DNA of 64,000 nt from JACKNG01 sp050184115 (GTDB lineage: Bacteria > Pseudomonadota > Gammaproteobacteria > Ga0077536). Of this stretch, positions 45,248 to 54,831 are shown piece after piece. The DNA lies in the NCBI GenBank assembly GCA_050184115.1, contig JBFXAQ010000003.1, positions 248,001 through 312,000 on the forward strand. The letters run 5' to 3'. The position numbers were made by a program, and so were the translations under genes. Within the stretch, counting starts at the first letter, position 1, and every line of letters starts with the position of its first letter. Below the pieces are notes generated by a model. That model saw nothing but the letters and a program-made list of their open reading frames with translations, did not search any database and was not told the origin of the DNA.

Positions 45248-45688
45248 ATGAGCAGACACACGGTGACCCACGCCGACCAGCGCCCCGCCGCCCTCAACGT
45301 CTTCGACACCGAGGTCACCGTCCTCGCGGCGGCCTCGCAGGTCGGCGGCTACGGCATCACCCATCAACAGGGCGCGGAAGGCAGCGGACCGCCGCCGCAC
45401 AGCCATGGCTGGGACGAGGCCTTCTTCGTACTGACGGGCGAGATCACCTTTCGTTGTGCAGATGAAGTCCACCTGTGCCGATCGGGCACGCTGGTCCACG
45501 TGCCCCGCGGCACCGTGCATGCCTTCACCTACGGCGCGGGCGGCGGATCGATGCTGGAGTTCACCAGCCGCGAGAGCCGGGCGGCGGAGATGTTCACCGA
45601 GGTCGATGCCGAGATCGACCCGGCCGCCCCGGACATCGCCAAGGCGCTCGAGGTGCTGCGGCGTAACGGCGTGACGGTCGCCGGGTAG
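45248..45688 (+). CDS. Cupin-domain protein
   Basis: 146 residues with one cupin barrel: motif 1 PPPHSHGWDEAFFVLTGEI (about 49-67) with His and Glu metal ligands, and motif 2 VPRGTVHAFTYG (about 84-95). GGAG precedes ATG 45248. Could be a dioxygenase, isomerase or sensor. Its C-terminal segment is echoed by a relic at 41790-41878. Confidence 0.87.
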   Translation: MSRHTVTHADQRPAALNVFDTEVTVLAAASQVGGYGITHQQGAEGSGPPPHSHGWDEAFFVLTGEITFRCADEVHLCRSGTLVHVPRGTVHAFTYGAGGGSMLEFTSRESRAAEMFTEVDAEIDPAAPDIAKALEVLRRNGVTVAG

Positions 45689-45758
45689 GGCGGCATCACC
45701 ACCTGCCCGGCGCAAGCCGGTCACGGCCCGCGACCTGCCGAGGCAGACAAGCAAGCTC

Positions 45759-46082
45759 ATGGCCCGTTCCCGCTGGTCCATCGTGATGTGTCTCCTCGCC
45801 GCCGGCGCGCCGCACGACGCCTGCGCCGGCGACCCGCACGGCCGCTGGATGCTGATGTCGCGCCACGGCGAATGCGAAGCACTCGATGCGCTCGAGCGCG
45901 CGGTTCCCGACCTGCCGGCGTTCACCGACCCGGCGGGCCTCGTCGAACGGCTCGAGGCGGGCGGACATTTCGTGCAGGCACGCCCCCTGCCGGGGAGCGC
46001 AGGGCGCGCGTACGAAGTGACCGTTGCGGACCTGTCGCTCAACCTCGTGCTGGTGCGTGAGACCTTGTGCGCACGGCGGTGA
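45759..46082 (+). CDS. Small secreted protein of unknown function
   Basis: 107 residues with a signal peptide (RWSIVMCLLAAGAPHDACA) and a mature part of about 84 residues (DPHGRWMLMSRHGECEALDA and on). Two cysteines remain in the mature part. No family recognised; ribosome-binding site weak. Confidence 0.6.
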   Translation: MARSRWSIVMCLLAAGAPHDACAGDPHGRWMLMSRHGECEALDALERAVPDLPAFTDPAGLVERLEAGGHFVQARPLPGSAGRAYEVTVADLSLNLVLVRETLCARR

Positions 46083-46137
46083 GCGAGCGTCCACCATCAA
46101 TGCCTGCCGTTCGGCAGTGCCATCACCAGGAACCACC

Positions 46138-46545
46138 ATGCCCCAAGCCATCACCCGCCTCAATCCGCCCACGCTGCCCGACGCGGGCAACGTGGGCTAT
46201 TCACAGATCTCGATCGTCGAACCGGGCCGCATGGCCTACGTCTCCGGGCAGGTCGCGCTGCCACCCGACGGTTCGCCCGTGCCGCCCGATCTCCTCGGTC
46301 AGACCCGTGTCGTGGTGCGCAACCTGCAGGCCGCGCTCGATGCGCTGGGCGCCGACGTTCGGGACATCGCCATCATGCGCATCTTCGTCGTCGACCTCAC
46401 CCCGGAAGCGCTTGCCGAATCATTCCCCGTAGTGCTCGAGATGCTGGCCGGCGCGCAGCCTTCGATCACCGGAGTCGGGGTGGCGGCCCTGGCGGACCCG
46501 GCCTTCCGCATCGAGGTCGAGCTGACCGTGCGCGTGCCGGACTAG
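46138..46545 (+). CDS. RidA/YjgF-family protein
   Basis: 135-residue protein of the YjgF/YER057c/UK114 family, which hydrolyses reactive enamine/imine intermediates. YSQISIVEPGRMAYVSGQVA and the arginine-containing GADVRDIAIMRIFVVD segment are visible, and the C-terminal AFRIEVELTV is typical, although the classical RidA catalytic Arg context (ARVQV) differs. ATG follows AGGAA. Confidence 0.86.
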   Translation: MPQAITRLNPPTLPDAGNVGYSQISIVEPGRMAYVSGQVALPPDGSPVPPDLLGQTRVVVRNLQAALDALGADVRDIAIMRIFVVDLTPEALAESFPVVLEMLAGAQPSITGVGVAALADPAFRIEVELTVRVPD

Positions 46546-46672
46546 CCGGCCCGCGCCGCCTCGCAGACCACGACGTCGTGCGTACCCCTTCATTGACGCT
46601 GCGCGCCATGGGCTCGAACGACCGCCGCCGTCTTCGTCGCCTACCAGGGCATGCGCGACGACCGTCGCCGCC

Positions 46673-46945
46673 ATGAGCGAGTCCACGCAACATCTCGTCT
46701 TCGCCGGCCTCGCCGTCGCCGCCTGGCTGGCCTGGGCGTGCTTCAGCGAAACCCGCCACAACCATGGCTTCTGGGTCGCGCTGCTGCTGCCGCTGGCGCC
46801 GGTCATCGTGCCGCTGGTGTGGGCGACCTACCAGCTGATCCGCGGCGCTTCCTACCTGGTGTTCGCGCTGCGCGGGCGCCGTGACGAGCACGCCGAGTTC
46901 ATGCGTCGGCTCAAGCTGCGCTCGGGCGTGTTCACCCTGTTCTGA
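46673..46945 (+). CDS. Small two-helix membrane protein
   Basis: 90 residues with two membrane spans (HLVFAGLAVAAWLAWACF and FWVALLLPLAPVIVPLVWA) and a positively charged C-terminal tail (RRDEHAEFMRRLKLR). No family recognised; no strong ribosome-binding site. Conserved hydrophobic layout supports it being coding. Confidence 0.55.
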   Translation: MSESTQHLVFAGLAVAAWLAWACFSETRHNHGFWVALLLPLAPVIVPLVWATYQLIRGASYLVFALRGRRDEHAEFMRRLKLRSGVFTLF

Positions 46946-47171
46946 CCGCGGGACGCGACCCGCATCGTGGGGCAACCCCGCCGCGACCCTGCAACAGCAC
47001 GCAAACGATGGAGCAGATCTGAGCGCGGTCAGGTCCAGGGCTGGTCGTTGGGGTTAGGTTCGAATTGCCCCGTCGCGAACGCACCGCGACGGGCGTACGC
47101 GGGATTGGCGACGGTCGGCGACCGCCACCGGTCATCACGACGACAGCAAACAGGACCGAGGACGACACGGG

Positions 47172-47798
47172 ATGAATACGATTGCGAAAGATCACGACGA
47201 GCCACGTGGCCGCGGCTGGCGGCCTGTGCTCGTCGCCGGGTTGATGATGCTGATGGCGGCCGGCGCGACGGCGGCGACGTTCGTCACCGACGGCTCCGGC
47301 CTCGTCACGGGCGTGCACCGCCTCGAGGCGGGGGGCCAACTCTACGACCTGACGTTCACCGGTTTCGGCCAGACCTACGGCACGGTGTTTCCCACCGGCA
47401 TCCAGGTGCCGGATCAGAACGAGGCCTACTTCATCGTGTCGGCGCTGACGCAGTTGTTCAACGGGCCCGCCGTCGTCAGCGGCATCCCGACCGGTCAGCC
47501 ACCGACCATCGCCCAGGCCGATCTCGCCGGGAGACCCGGTACGCTCCCCACTGGAATGTACCTGCCGTACCTGGAACAGCCGGAAGGCGTCTACCCGGTG
47601 ATCGCGCAGACGCTCGGCTGGAGCCCGTTCAGCGACACCTGGGTACACAACGGCTCCGGACTGCCGTACGACTGGCGAGACTTCAGCGAAGGCTGGATCC
47701 AGGTCGCGCCCGTGCCGTTGCCGGCGAGCGCACCGCTGCTCGGTGGTCTGGTCGGCCTGCTGGCCGCCTGGCAGCGGCGTCGCCAACGCGGCGCCTGA
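47172..47798 (+). CDS. VPLPA-CTERM sorted surface protein
   Basis: 208 residues: signal peptide (VLVAGLMMLMAAGATA), a beta-rich mature part and the tail VPLPASAPLLGGLVGLLAAW then QRRRQR, the VPLPA form of the exosortase signal. No catalytic motif is visible. The family includes exported proteins sorted with exopolysaccharide systems. Confidence 0.83.
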   Translation: MNTIAKDHDEPRGRGWRPVLVAGLMMLMAAGATAATFVTDGSGLVTGVHRLEAGGQLYDLTFTGFGQTYGTVFPTGIQVPDQNEAYFIVSALTQLFNGPAVVSGIPTGQPPTIAQADLAGRPGTLPTGMYLPYLEQPEGVYPVIAQTLGWSPFSDTWVHNGSGLPYDWRDFSEGWIQVAPVPLPASAPLLGGLVGLLAAWQRRRQRGA

Positions 47799-47903
47799 AC
47801 GCGGCGCTTCGACGCGCGCTTCCAGCGCACTGCGGCACCGATCGCGGTTCTTCGGGCAAGACCGGGGAACCGTGATCCGTTCCGGGTATTCTCCCGCGGC
47901 CCG

Positions 47904-48410
47904 CTACGCGCGGATCACGTCGAGCGCGTCCTGGGCGAACTGCGCGTACTCGATGACGGTGCCATCCGGATCCCTGACACAGAGGAACCGGGCCTCGACA
48001 CCCGATGGTGCCACCCCCGGCGCCGTCTCGTAGGGCGACACCGGGCCGACGAACTCCACACCCTGCGCTGCAAGGTGCGCCGCCACTGCTTCGATATCCG
48101 CGACTTCGAAACACAGCCGCGCGATGCCGACGTTGTCCAGCGTCTTGTAGGCTTCACCGGCGGTGGGCCGATCGAGGAACTGGATGATGTCGAGGAAGGG
48201 CACGGGGTTGTCGCCCGGGATCTTCATGAACACCGCCCTGAACCGGCGGTTGTCATCGAGACCGAGGCCGCGCCAGACGCCGGCACCCGGCTCGAAGACC
48301 TGGTCGGCGAATTTCTCGAACCCCAGCATTTCGTAGAAGGGGATGGTTCGCTCCATGTCCCTCACGCAGATGTTGGCGTGAACCATCTGGCGAATCCGGA
48401 TCTCTGGCAT
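47904..48410 (-). CDS. VOC-family protein
   Basis: 168 residues, vicinal-oxygen-chelate fold in two halves: VHANICVRDMERTIPFYEML and IARLCFEVADIEAVAAHLAA, with VRDPDGTVIEYAQF at the end giving a candidate metal Glu. ATG at 48410 follows AGAGGTG. Probably a dioxygenase/glyoxalase-like enzyme. Convergent with the preceding VPLPA gene. Confidence 0.86.
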   Translation of the reverse strand: MPEIRIRQMVHANICVRDMERTIPFYEMLGFEKFADQVFEPGAGVWRGLGLDDNRRFRAVFMKIPGDNPVPFLDIIQFLDRPTAGEAYKTLDNVGIARLCFEVADIEAVAAHLAAQGVEFVGPVSPYETAPGVAPSGVEARFLCVRDPDGTVIEYAQFAQDALDVIRA

Positions 48411-48726
48411 CGGGCACCTCTTGTCGAACACTTGACGGGTCGGCGGGTTCGCATGTTACCCGGCACGGCGAACCTGCACACGGCACTGCCGTGCTTCCGC
48501 GCAGGAAGCCGACACCTTTCGCGCGCCGGCGTGACGAACTGCGGCAGGGCCGCGCCCATCGCGGTCCCGGTCCTGTCCGTCCGCGCTGATGACATCGGCA
48601 CTGCCAGCGGCCTCGCTCACGGTTCGAGCGCCGCGTCGGCGACGAAGCTGTGCGACGATACGCCGTACGACGACCGTCGCCACGCCCTATCCAGCGTGCC
48701 GCACGTCACCAGGGGAGAGCAGGGGA
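48411..48726. other. Intergenic region, no gene seen
   Basis: Gap between divergent genes. It contains an ACACTTGACGG box like the head of the palindromic repeats (about 48428-48440) with no clear palindrome after it. A GGGAGAGCAGGGGA ribosome-binding region precedes the next gene. Nothing else recognised. Confidence 0.5.
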
Positions 48727-50082
48727 ATGGCAGGACAGCGGCACGCGAACGATGAGCGCGGGGCGGCATCGCAGCTCGCCGTCATCGCCGCCTCGGCGCT
48801 GTGGCTCGGCGCCTGGGCGAACGCCGCCGTCGCCTTCGACACGATCGAGTGGGGCGATCTGGCGATTCATCCCACCTTCAACACCCGCCTCGGCCTGCAG
48901 TACGGCGACAACGTCAATTACGGTCTCGGCGCGTTGGACAGCCTCGGCGAGACCGAGCGCGCGGTGCTCTACCTCGCGGCGAAGCCGCAGTTCACCCTCG
49001 ACTACGCGATGGCCGAAGCGCAGCACGCCTACGCGGGCTTCTCCTACGTCGCCGCCACCACCACGCTGGACGGTGAACTCTCGGGACAGGTCGCGCGCGC
49101 CGGCGACCAGGCCTTCGACACCGACCACGCCTACGTCGGCTGGAAGAACGACCTCGTCGACCTCTCCTTCGGCGCGCAGGAGTTCACCGTCGGCGACGGT
49201 TTCATCATCGGCGACGGCAACTTCAACCAGGGCGGCGAGGACGGCCAGTACTGGACCGGCGCCTTCCTCGCCTGGCGCAACTCCGCGGTGCTGCGCGTGA
49301 ACACCCGCCCGGTGCGTGCCGAGGCCTTCTGGCTGCGCACCGACAACGATTTCCGTGACGGCCGCGTGGTCGGCGGCAACCTGGAGACGGTCGACCTCGC
49401 GGCCGGCACCTTCGGCGCGATGTACGTCGAGGTGCTGCAGGGCGGCTCCTTCAACCTCGACGGCATCGACGCCTGGAACCTGCGCGGCGCCAACGTCAAG
49501 GTGCCGGGCCTGCCGGGCGCCGAACTGTTCGGCGAATGGGTATTGCAGAAAGGCCGGGACGAACAGGCCGGTGGTCGCCGCAACGATGCCGTCGGCTGGT
49601 ACCTGGAAGGACAGTACAGTTTCGCCACTCTGCCGTGGACGCCGCGCGTGAACTACCGCTACGCGCGTTTCTCGGGCGACGAGCTCGACACACCCGAGAA
49701 CGAGGAATACCGCGGCATGTACTTCACCATCTTCAAGCGCGACTGGGACACCTGGTACCAGGGCGAGATCGCGGGCGAGTACCACCTGTTCAACCAGAAC
49801 CAGGTGACGCAGATGTTCAAGGTGAAGGCGTTCCCGCGACCGCAGTGGGCGCTGAGCTTCTACTACTACCACCACGAACTGGAAGAGCCGCAGTACTTCG
49901 GTACGCCGGTCAGCGACACGAACTGGGCCGACGAGATCAACGTCGGTGTCGAGCACTTCATCGGCCAGCGCTTCTACGGCTACGCCGGCGTCGCCTGGTC
50001 GACGCCGAACCGGGCAGCGCGCGAGATTTTCGGCGATGACGACTTCGCGGTGATCGAGACGTTCCTGTCCTACACCTTCTAG
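48727..50082 (+). CDS. Outer-membrane beta-barrel protein (alginate-export-like porin)
   Basis: Exported protein of 451 residues; signal peptide with LAVIAASALWLGAWANAAVA, then alternating aromatic beta strands ending in the C-terminal phenylalanine (FLSYTF) typical of barrels. Strand-rich segments such as WGDLAIHPTFNTRLGLQYGD and FSFYYYHHELEE-type runs near 385 support a porin/export channel like AlgE-family proteins. ATG at 48727 follows AGGGGA. Substrate unknown. Confidence 0.8.
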   Translation: MAGQRHANDERGAASQLAVIAASALWLGAWANAAVAFDTIEWGDLAIHPTFNTRLGLQYGDNVNYGLGALDSLGETERAVLYLAAKPQFTLDYAMAEAQHAYAGFSYVAATTTLDGELSGQVARAGDQAFDTDHAYVGWKNDLVDLSFGAQEFTVGDGFIIGDGNFNQGGEDGQYWTGAFLAWRNSAVLRVNTRPVRAEAFWLRTDNDFRDGRVVGGNLETVDLAAGTFGAMYVEVLQGGSFNLDGIDAWNLRGANVKVPGLPGAELFGEWVLQKGRDEQAGGRRNDAVGWYLEGQYSFATLPWTPRVNYRYARFSGDELDTPENEEYRGMYFTIFKRDWDTWYQGEIAGEYHLFNQNQVTQMFKVKAFPRPQWALSFYYYHHELEEPQYFGTPVSDTNWADEINVGVEHFIGQRFYGYAGVAWSTPNRAAREIFGDDDFAVIETFLSYTF

Positions 50083-50128
50083 CACCGACGCGGCAGAGCG
50101 CCGCGGTCCGTGCGTTGCGCTGGCCGCG

Positions 50129-51250
50129 CTAGTCCGCGGCGATCACCCGCACCTCTCCCGGGTAACGCTGCCAGGGAATGCCGAGCCAGCCCGGCCGCAC
50201 GGTGACTTCGAGCAGCCGGCCGGGCGCGGACGCGGTGTACACGGCCGCCGGCACCGCGATCTCGGTGTCCGCGCGCGGCGGGTACCACGGCTTCGCGGTC
50301 TCGATGAAATAATCGAACGTGCCGCTGCGCGGACGCTTGTCGCGCGCGACGATGGCGACCCGAGTCGTCACCGGTGCCCGCTGATCGAACGCGCCGTTGG
50401 CCCAGGCCGCGCCGAAATGCACCGCACCGGGCAGGCCGAGCAGGGCGATAAGCGCGCCGGCCAGCCACAGGCGGTGGCCCTCGGTGCGGTTGCGCAGGAC
50501 GGCGAAGGATGCGGCGAGGAATGCCGCGAGTGCCGCGGCCATGGGCAGGCCGGTCAGCCGCAGCAGCGCGCGCGGCTCGAGGGGTTCCATCGGGATGTAG
50601 CCCGCCAGCAGCGCGATGCCGCTGAAGGCGAACGCGCCGATGGCAAGAAAGAGGAACGGCACGGCGGCCGTGTGACCGTCGCGGGGACGCGGCCGGCGGC
50701 GCCCAGGCGCGGCCGCGGGCAACGCGGCGAGCAGCGGTGCGGCGAGTTCGACGACCGGGCGCAGGTCGTCGCCGACCGCCGCGCGGAAGCGCTTCGAACG
50801 CGTCCAGGTGACGTCGAGCGCCTGCGCGCGCACCGAGAATTCGATACGGCTGGCGTCGAGGCGCATCAAGGCCGCCAGCGCGGCGCGGTGCGCTGGCACG
50901 CTGACGTAGGCACGTGCCGCGGCGGCGTCGCCGGCATGGACGTCATGCGCAGCGTCGAAGGCGGGATCGCCGGTCGGCAGCGGCCGCGCGAGGCCGAGGC
51001 AGACGGCGATGCGATCCCAGGCATTGGTGCGCAGCACCAGGATGTCGTTGGCAATGGCCGCCGGGAACCGCAGGCGCAGGGTCGTCTGGTGTTCGTTCTC
51101 GAAGCGCTCGAAGGCGTAGGCGTGCCCGGCGTGCTCGCCGCGCACCGCACGCCGGCGTGCGTCGGCCCGGGCGGCGAACAGCGCGATGCCCGCGCCGAGC
51201 GCGAACAGCGCACCGACGAGGCCGACGGCGACGAGTTCGGTCGAGTCCAT
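50129..51250 (-). CDS. Membrane protein with C-terminal soluble domain, unknown function
   Basis: 373 residues: an N-terminal helix (LVAVGLVGALFALGAGIALF), a soluble region of about 160 residues, then three helices at about 198-280 and a C-terminal soluble part ending WQRYPGEVRVIAAD. No domain recognised. Convergent with the barrel gene. Confidence 0.65.
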   Translation of the reverse strand: MDSTELVAVGLVGALFALGAGIALFAARADARRRAVRGEHAGHAYAFERFENEHQTTLRLRFPAAIANDILVLRTNAWDRIAVCLGLARPLPTGDPAFDAAHDVHAGDAAAARAYVSVPAHRAALAALMRLDASRIEFSVRAQALDVTWTRSKRFRAAVGDDLRPVVELAAPLLAALPAAAPGRRRPRPRDGHTAAVPFLFLAIGAFAFSGIALLAGYIPMEPLEPRALLRLTGLPMAAALAAFLAASFAVLRNRTEGHRLWLAGALIALLGLPGAVHFGAAWANGAFDQRAPVTTRVAIVARDKRPRSGTFDYFIETAKPWYPPRADTEIAVPAAVYTASAPGRLLEVTVRPGWLGIPWQRYPGEVRVIAAD

Positions 51251-51434
51251 GACGAGAAACCTCCGCTACCCGCCGATCGGGTGCCGCATCGGCAGGGTGT
51301 CGGCCGGTAACGCAGGATCCTGAAAGCCCCGCGGAAGCCTGAAAGCCCCGCGGGAGCCTGAAACCGCCGCCGCACCGATCGTGGCCGTCCCTGGCCGGGT
51401 CATGGCCCGATGGAGCCTCCGCGCGCCCTGCCCC

Positions 51435-51440
51435 TATACT
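51435..51440 (+). promoter_or_regulatory. Candidate -10 box TATACT
   Basis: TATACT 41 bases before the peptidase start in the context CCCCTATACTCGCGCGCG. Same hexamer as at 8139 and 54973; no -35 box found. Confidence 0.35.
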
Positions 51441-51480
51441 CGCGCGCGCAACCATCATCGCCTGCGCCAGGACCGCCGCC

Positions 51481-52893
51481 ATGGATCTCGATCGCACCGC
51501 CCGCCTCATCGATGCGCAGTGGACGGCCAGCATCACCGAAGAGCTGGTCGAATACATCCGCATCCCGGCCAAGTCACCGCACTTCGATGCCGACTGGCAG
51601 GCCAACGGCTACATCGATGCCGCCACCGAGCACGTCGCGCGCTGGTGCCGAGCCCAGCCCGTCGACGGCTTGACAGTCGAGGTCGTGCGTCTCGCCGGGC
51701 GTACGCCCGTCATCTTCATGGAAGTGCCGGGCAGCCTCGACGACACCGTGCTGCTCTACGGCCACCTCGACAAGCAGCCCGAGATGACCGGTTGGGCTGC
51801 CCATCTCGGGCCGTGGCGGCCGGTGATCGAGAACGACCGCCTGTACGGACGCGGCGGCGCCGACGACGGCTATGCGGCCTATGCCTCGCTGGCCGCCATC
51901 CACGCCGTGCAGGCGCAGGGCATCGCGCACCCGCGCTACGTGCTCTTGATCGAGGCTTGCGAGGAATCGGGCAGCTACGACCTGCCGGCCTACATCGAGC
52001 ACCTCGCGCCGCGCATCGGCTCGCCCTCGCTGGTGGTCTGCCTCGACTCCGGCGCCGGCAACTACGAGCAGCTCTGGATCACGACCTCGCTGCGCGGCCT
52101 CGTCGCCGGCACGCTCAGCGTCGACATCCTCACCGAGGGCGTGCACTCGGGTTACGCGTCCGGGGTGGTGCCGTCGAGCTTTCGCCTCGCGCGGCAACTG
52201 CTCTCGCGACTCGAGGACGAGACCACCGGCCGCATCCATCCCGCTGTCTTGCACGCCGAGGTACCGGCCGAACGGCGCGCCCAGCTCGGCGCCGTGGCGG
52301 CCGCGCTCGGCGACGAAGTCCACACCGCCTACCCGTGGGTCGATGGCGCGACGCCGATGGGCGGTGACGGCGAAGCCCGCCTGCTCGCGCGCAACTGGGG
52401 CGCGGCGCTCTCGGTCACCGGTGCCGGCGGCCTGCCGCCGATCGCGGCCGCCGGCAACGTGCTGCGCCCCGGCACGCAGCTGAAGCTCTCGCTACGCCTG
52501 CCGCCCACCGTCGATGCCGCACGCGCCACCGCCGCGGTGAAAGCGCTGCTCGAAGCCGACCCGCCCCATGGCGCGCACGTGCACTTCGAAGCTGACCAGG
52601 CGGCGAGCGGCTGGAACGCGCCGGCCGTCGCACCGTGGCTCGACGCCGCCTGCCAGGAAGCCTCGCTGGCGGTCTTCGGCAAACCCGCCATGTACACCGG
52701 CGAAGGCGGCACCATCCCGTTCATGGCCATGCTCGGCCGCGCCTTTCCCGCCGCCCAGTTCCTCATCACCGGCGTGCTCGGTCCGCAGTCGAACGCCCAC
52801 GGTCCGAACGAGTTCCTCGATCTCGCCTACGTCCGGCAGCTGAACGCGGTGATCGCGGTGGTGCTGGCGGCACAGGCACGCGAGGCCGGCTGA
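51481..52893 (+). CDS. M20-family metallopeptidase/amidohydrolase
   Basis: 470-residue two-zinc hydrolase. Metal-site motifs are LLYGHLDKQP (His), GRGGADDG (Asp), EACEESGSYD (Glu pair), CLDSGAG (Asp) and NAHGPNEF (His). A dimerisation domain lies between residues about 215 and 340. Cleaves a peptide or acyl-amino acid, possibly carnosinase/CPG2-like. Start ATG 51481; cytoplasmic. Confidence 0.92.
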   Translation: MDLDRTARLIDAQWTASITEELVEYIRIPAKSPHFDADWQANGYIDAATEHVARWCRAQPVDGLTVEVVRLAGRTPVIFMEVPGSLDDTVLLYGHLDKQPEMTGWAAHLGPWRPVIENDRLYGRGGADDGYAAYASLAAIHAVQAQGIAHPRYVLLIEACEESGSYDLPAYIEHLAPRIGSPSLVVCLDSGAGNYEQLWITTSLRGLVAGTLSVDILTEGVHSGYASGVVPSSFRLARQLLSRLEDETTGRIHPAVLHAEVPAERRAQLGAVAAALGDEVHTAYPWVDGATPMGGDGEARLLARNWGAALSVTGAGGLPPIAAAGNVLRPGTQLKLSLRLPPTVDAARATAAVKALLEADPPHGAHVHFEADQAASGWNAPAVAPWLDAACQEASLAVFGKPAMYTGEGGTIPFMAMLGRAFPAAQFLITGVLGPQSNAHGPNEFLDLAYVRQLNAVIAVVLAAQAREAG

Positions 52894-52971
52894 CGCAGGT
52901 CGGGCTCGCAGCTTTCTTCCCTCCGCATGCCCGGGTATCGTGCCGGCTCGTTCGTTCGCTGGACCGAGCCG

Positions 52972-53544
52972 ATGCCCAGGATCCTCCCCGCCGCCCTGCT
53001 CCTCGTGCTGCTGGGCTCGGTTGCTCCACGCGCAAGTGCATCCACGATCGGCCAGCTGTGCTGCTCCGGCGGGCAGACCCAGGGCCCCATCCCGCTCACG
53101 TTCACGACCCTCGGGCTCGAAGTGTCCGGCGTGACGGCATTCGGTCTCGACGTCATCGGCACGATCTTCCTCGACCCGGCCATCTACACCACGGTCGGCC
53201 AACTCGCCGTCGTCGCGGGTACGCCGGTCTACACCACCCTGGAATCGATTCCCGCCGGTCTCGTCACGCCCGATCCGAATGCACTCGAAGCGGAGCTGCG
53301 CTACAGCGGACCGGGCCCCTGGCTCGTCGAGGGCTTGCAGGCCGAACGCCTGCTCATCACCGCGGCGACGGTCGACGGCCTGCTGTTGATGAGCGCGACC
53401 GGCGGCGTGGTCGCGCTCGGCGCCACCGTGCGCGCAGTGCCACTCGCGCCCGCGGTGGTCTACCTGCTCGGCCCGGGCGTCGTGATGGCGTGGAGAGCAC
53501 GGCGCAACCTGTTGCAGACGTTCGCTCGGGCGGCAGGCTGCTAG
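52972..53544 (+). CDS. VPLPA-CTERM-like secreted protein
   Basis: 190 residues with a signal peptide (ILPAALLLVLLGSVAPRASA) and a C-terminal tail VPLAPAVVYLLGPGVVMAWR followed by basic residues, a variant of the VPLPA sorting signal. The mature part is beta-rich and contains CC and a GGQTQGPIPLTF segment. Function unknown. Confidence 0.7.
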   Translation: MPRILPAALLLVLLGSVAPRASASTIGQLCCSGGQTQGPIPLTFTTLGLEVSGVTAFGLDVIGTIFLDPAIYTTVGQLAVVAGTPVYTTLESIPAGLVTPDPNALEAELRYSGPGPWLVEGLQAERLLITAATVDGLLLMSATGGVVALGATVRAVPLAPAVVYLLGPGVVMAWRARRNLLQTFARAAGC

Positions 53545-53545
53545 C

Positions 53546-53788
53546 ATGCGCGCGTCGCCCGGGGACGACCTGTTGGGCCCGGCCGACCCGTTCCGATCAC
53601 GTACAGGCCGACCGGCGCCTGCGCTGCGCCAGCGTTCGCGTCCATGCGCGGTGCTCGCCACGCTGCTCCTCGTGCTGGGTGCCTGGCTGCCGCGGCCGGG
53701 CCACGCCAGCATCATCGATAACGCGTTCGTCGTCGACGACGATGGCGGCGACAACGGCGACTTGCGACGGGCTGCCGCGCGGGCTTGA
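53546..53788 (+). CDS. Short secreted ORF, possibly truncated
   Basis: 80 residues beginning just after the preceding stop. A hydrophobic signal-like segment (AVLATLLLVLGAWLPRPGHA) is followed by only about 26 residues (SIIDNAFVVDDDGGDNGDL and on). The acidic start looks like the first strand of a larger exported protein, so this may be a truncated gene or a spurious frame. Confidence 0.35.
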   Translation: MRASPGDDLLGPADPFRSRTGRPAPALRQRSRPCAVLATLLLVLGAWLPRPGHASIIDNAFVVDDDGGDNGDLRRAAARA

Positions 53789-53950
53789 CGTCCCCCGGGC
53801 CTGGCGTTCGCGGCACGCCGATGTACGTCCCCGGCGGCGCTCCGACCGGACGCCGGCCGCGCGGTGATGGCAAGCGCCACCGGCCGCCGTTACCGTGGGC
53901 AGTGGGCGGTCACCCACCCGCCCGGCCGATACCCAGGGGAGAACGACGAC

Positions 53951-54781
53951 ATGCAGTACTGGCAGACCGAACTCACCGACGGCGTCTTCGTCGCCGCCTA
54001 CGACAACCCGCCGACCAATTACATGATCGCGCCGGCCATCGGCGAACTCGGCGAACTCATCGCGCGCTGGCGCGAGCCCGATGTGCAAGCGGTGGTGCTG
54101 ACCGGGGCCGTGCCCGATCGCTACATCACCCACTACAGCGTGGAGGAACTGGTCGAGATGGGCGACGACCCGGCGGCGCTGGTGCGCGCCAGTCACTCGC
54201 TCATCTACGGCTACCACACCCTGTTGCGCGCGCTGGCTTATCTCGACAAGCCGATCGTGGTCGGCATAACGGGCGACACCATGGGCTGCGGGCTCGAGCT
54301 CTCGCTCAACTGCGACATCCGCGTCGCCCAGCGCGGCGATTACCGCATCGGTTTCCCGGAGGTCGCACTCGGCATCCTCACCGGCACGGGCTCGCAACTG
54401 CTGGCACGCATCGTCGGCCACGGCCGTGCCATGGACTTCCTCATGCGCAGCCGCACGGTGAACCCGGACGGCGCACTCGAGCTCGGACTCGTCACCGAAC
54501 TCGCGACGGACGCGCGGGCGCGCGCCATCGAGATCGCCCGTGGGCTGGCCGCATCGGCGCCGATCTCGGTGATCGCGGCCAAGCGCGTGATCAACCGCGG
54601 CGCCAACTTGCCGATGGAGGAAGGCCTCAAGGTCGAGGCCGAGGAATGGCTCAAGACCATCGTCACGGACGAAGCCATGGCGCGCATGCGCGACTACGTG
54701 GCGCAGCCCTTCGAGGCGCGGCGGGCGTGGATCGAAAATCACGGGGTGCCGCCCCGCGCGGGGAGCGCAACCGGCGCCTAG
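53951..54781 (+). CDS. Enoyl-CoA hydratase/isomerase family protein
   Basis: 276-residue crotonase-fold protein: VVLTGAVPDRYITHYSVEEL, GDTMGCGLELSLNCDIRVAQ and FPEVALGILTGTGSQLLARI. Acts on CoA thioesters; hydratase or isomerase. ATG at 53951 has GGGGAG eleven bases upstream. The oxyanion-hole residues appear replaced in the first loop (VPDRYITHY), so activity may differ from classical hydratases. Confidence 0.87.
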   Translation: MQYWQTELTDGVFVAAYDNPPTNYMIAPAIGELGELIARWREPDVQAVVLTGAVPDRYITHYSVEELVEMGDDPAALVRASHSLIYGYHTLLRALAYLDKPIVVGITGDTMGCGLELSLNCDIRVAQRGDYRIGFPEVALGILTGTGSQLLARIVGHGRAMDFLMRSRTVNPDGALELGLVTELATDARARAIEIARGLAASAPISVIAAKRVINRGANLPMEEGLKVEAEEWLKTIVTDEAMARMRDYVAQPFEARRAWIENHGVPPRAGSATGA

Positions 54782-54831
54782 GGTAACGCCGGACAGCCGG
54801 GCATTGACGGCGACCGACATAATCGCGGGCA

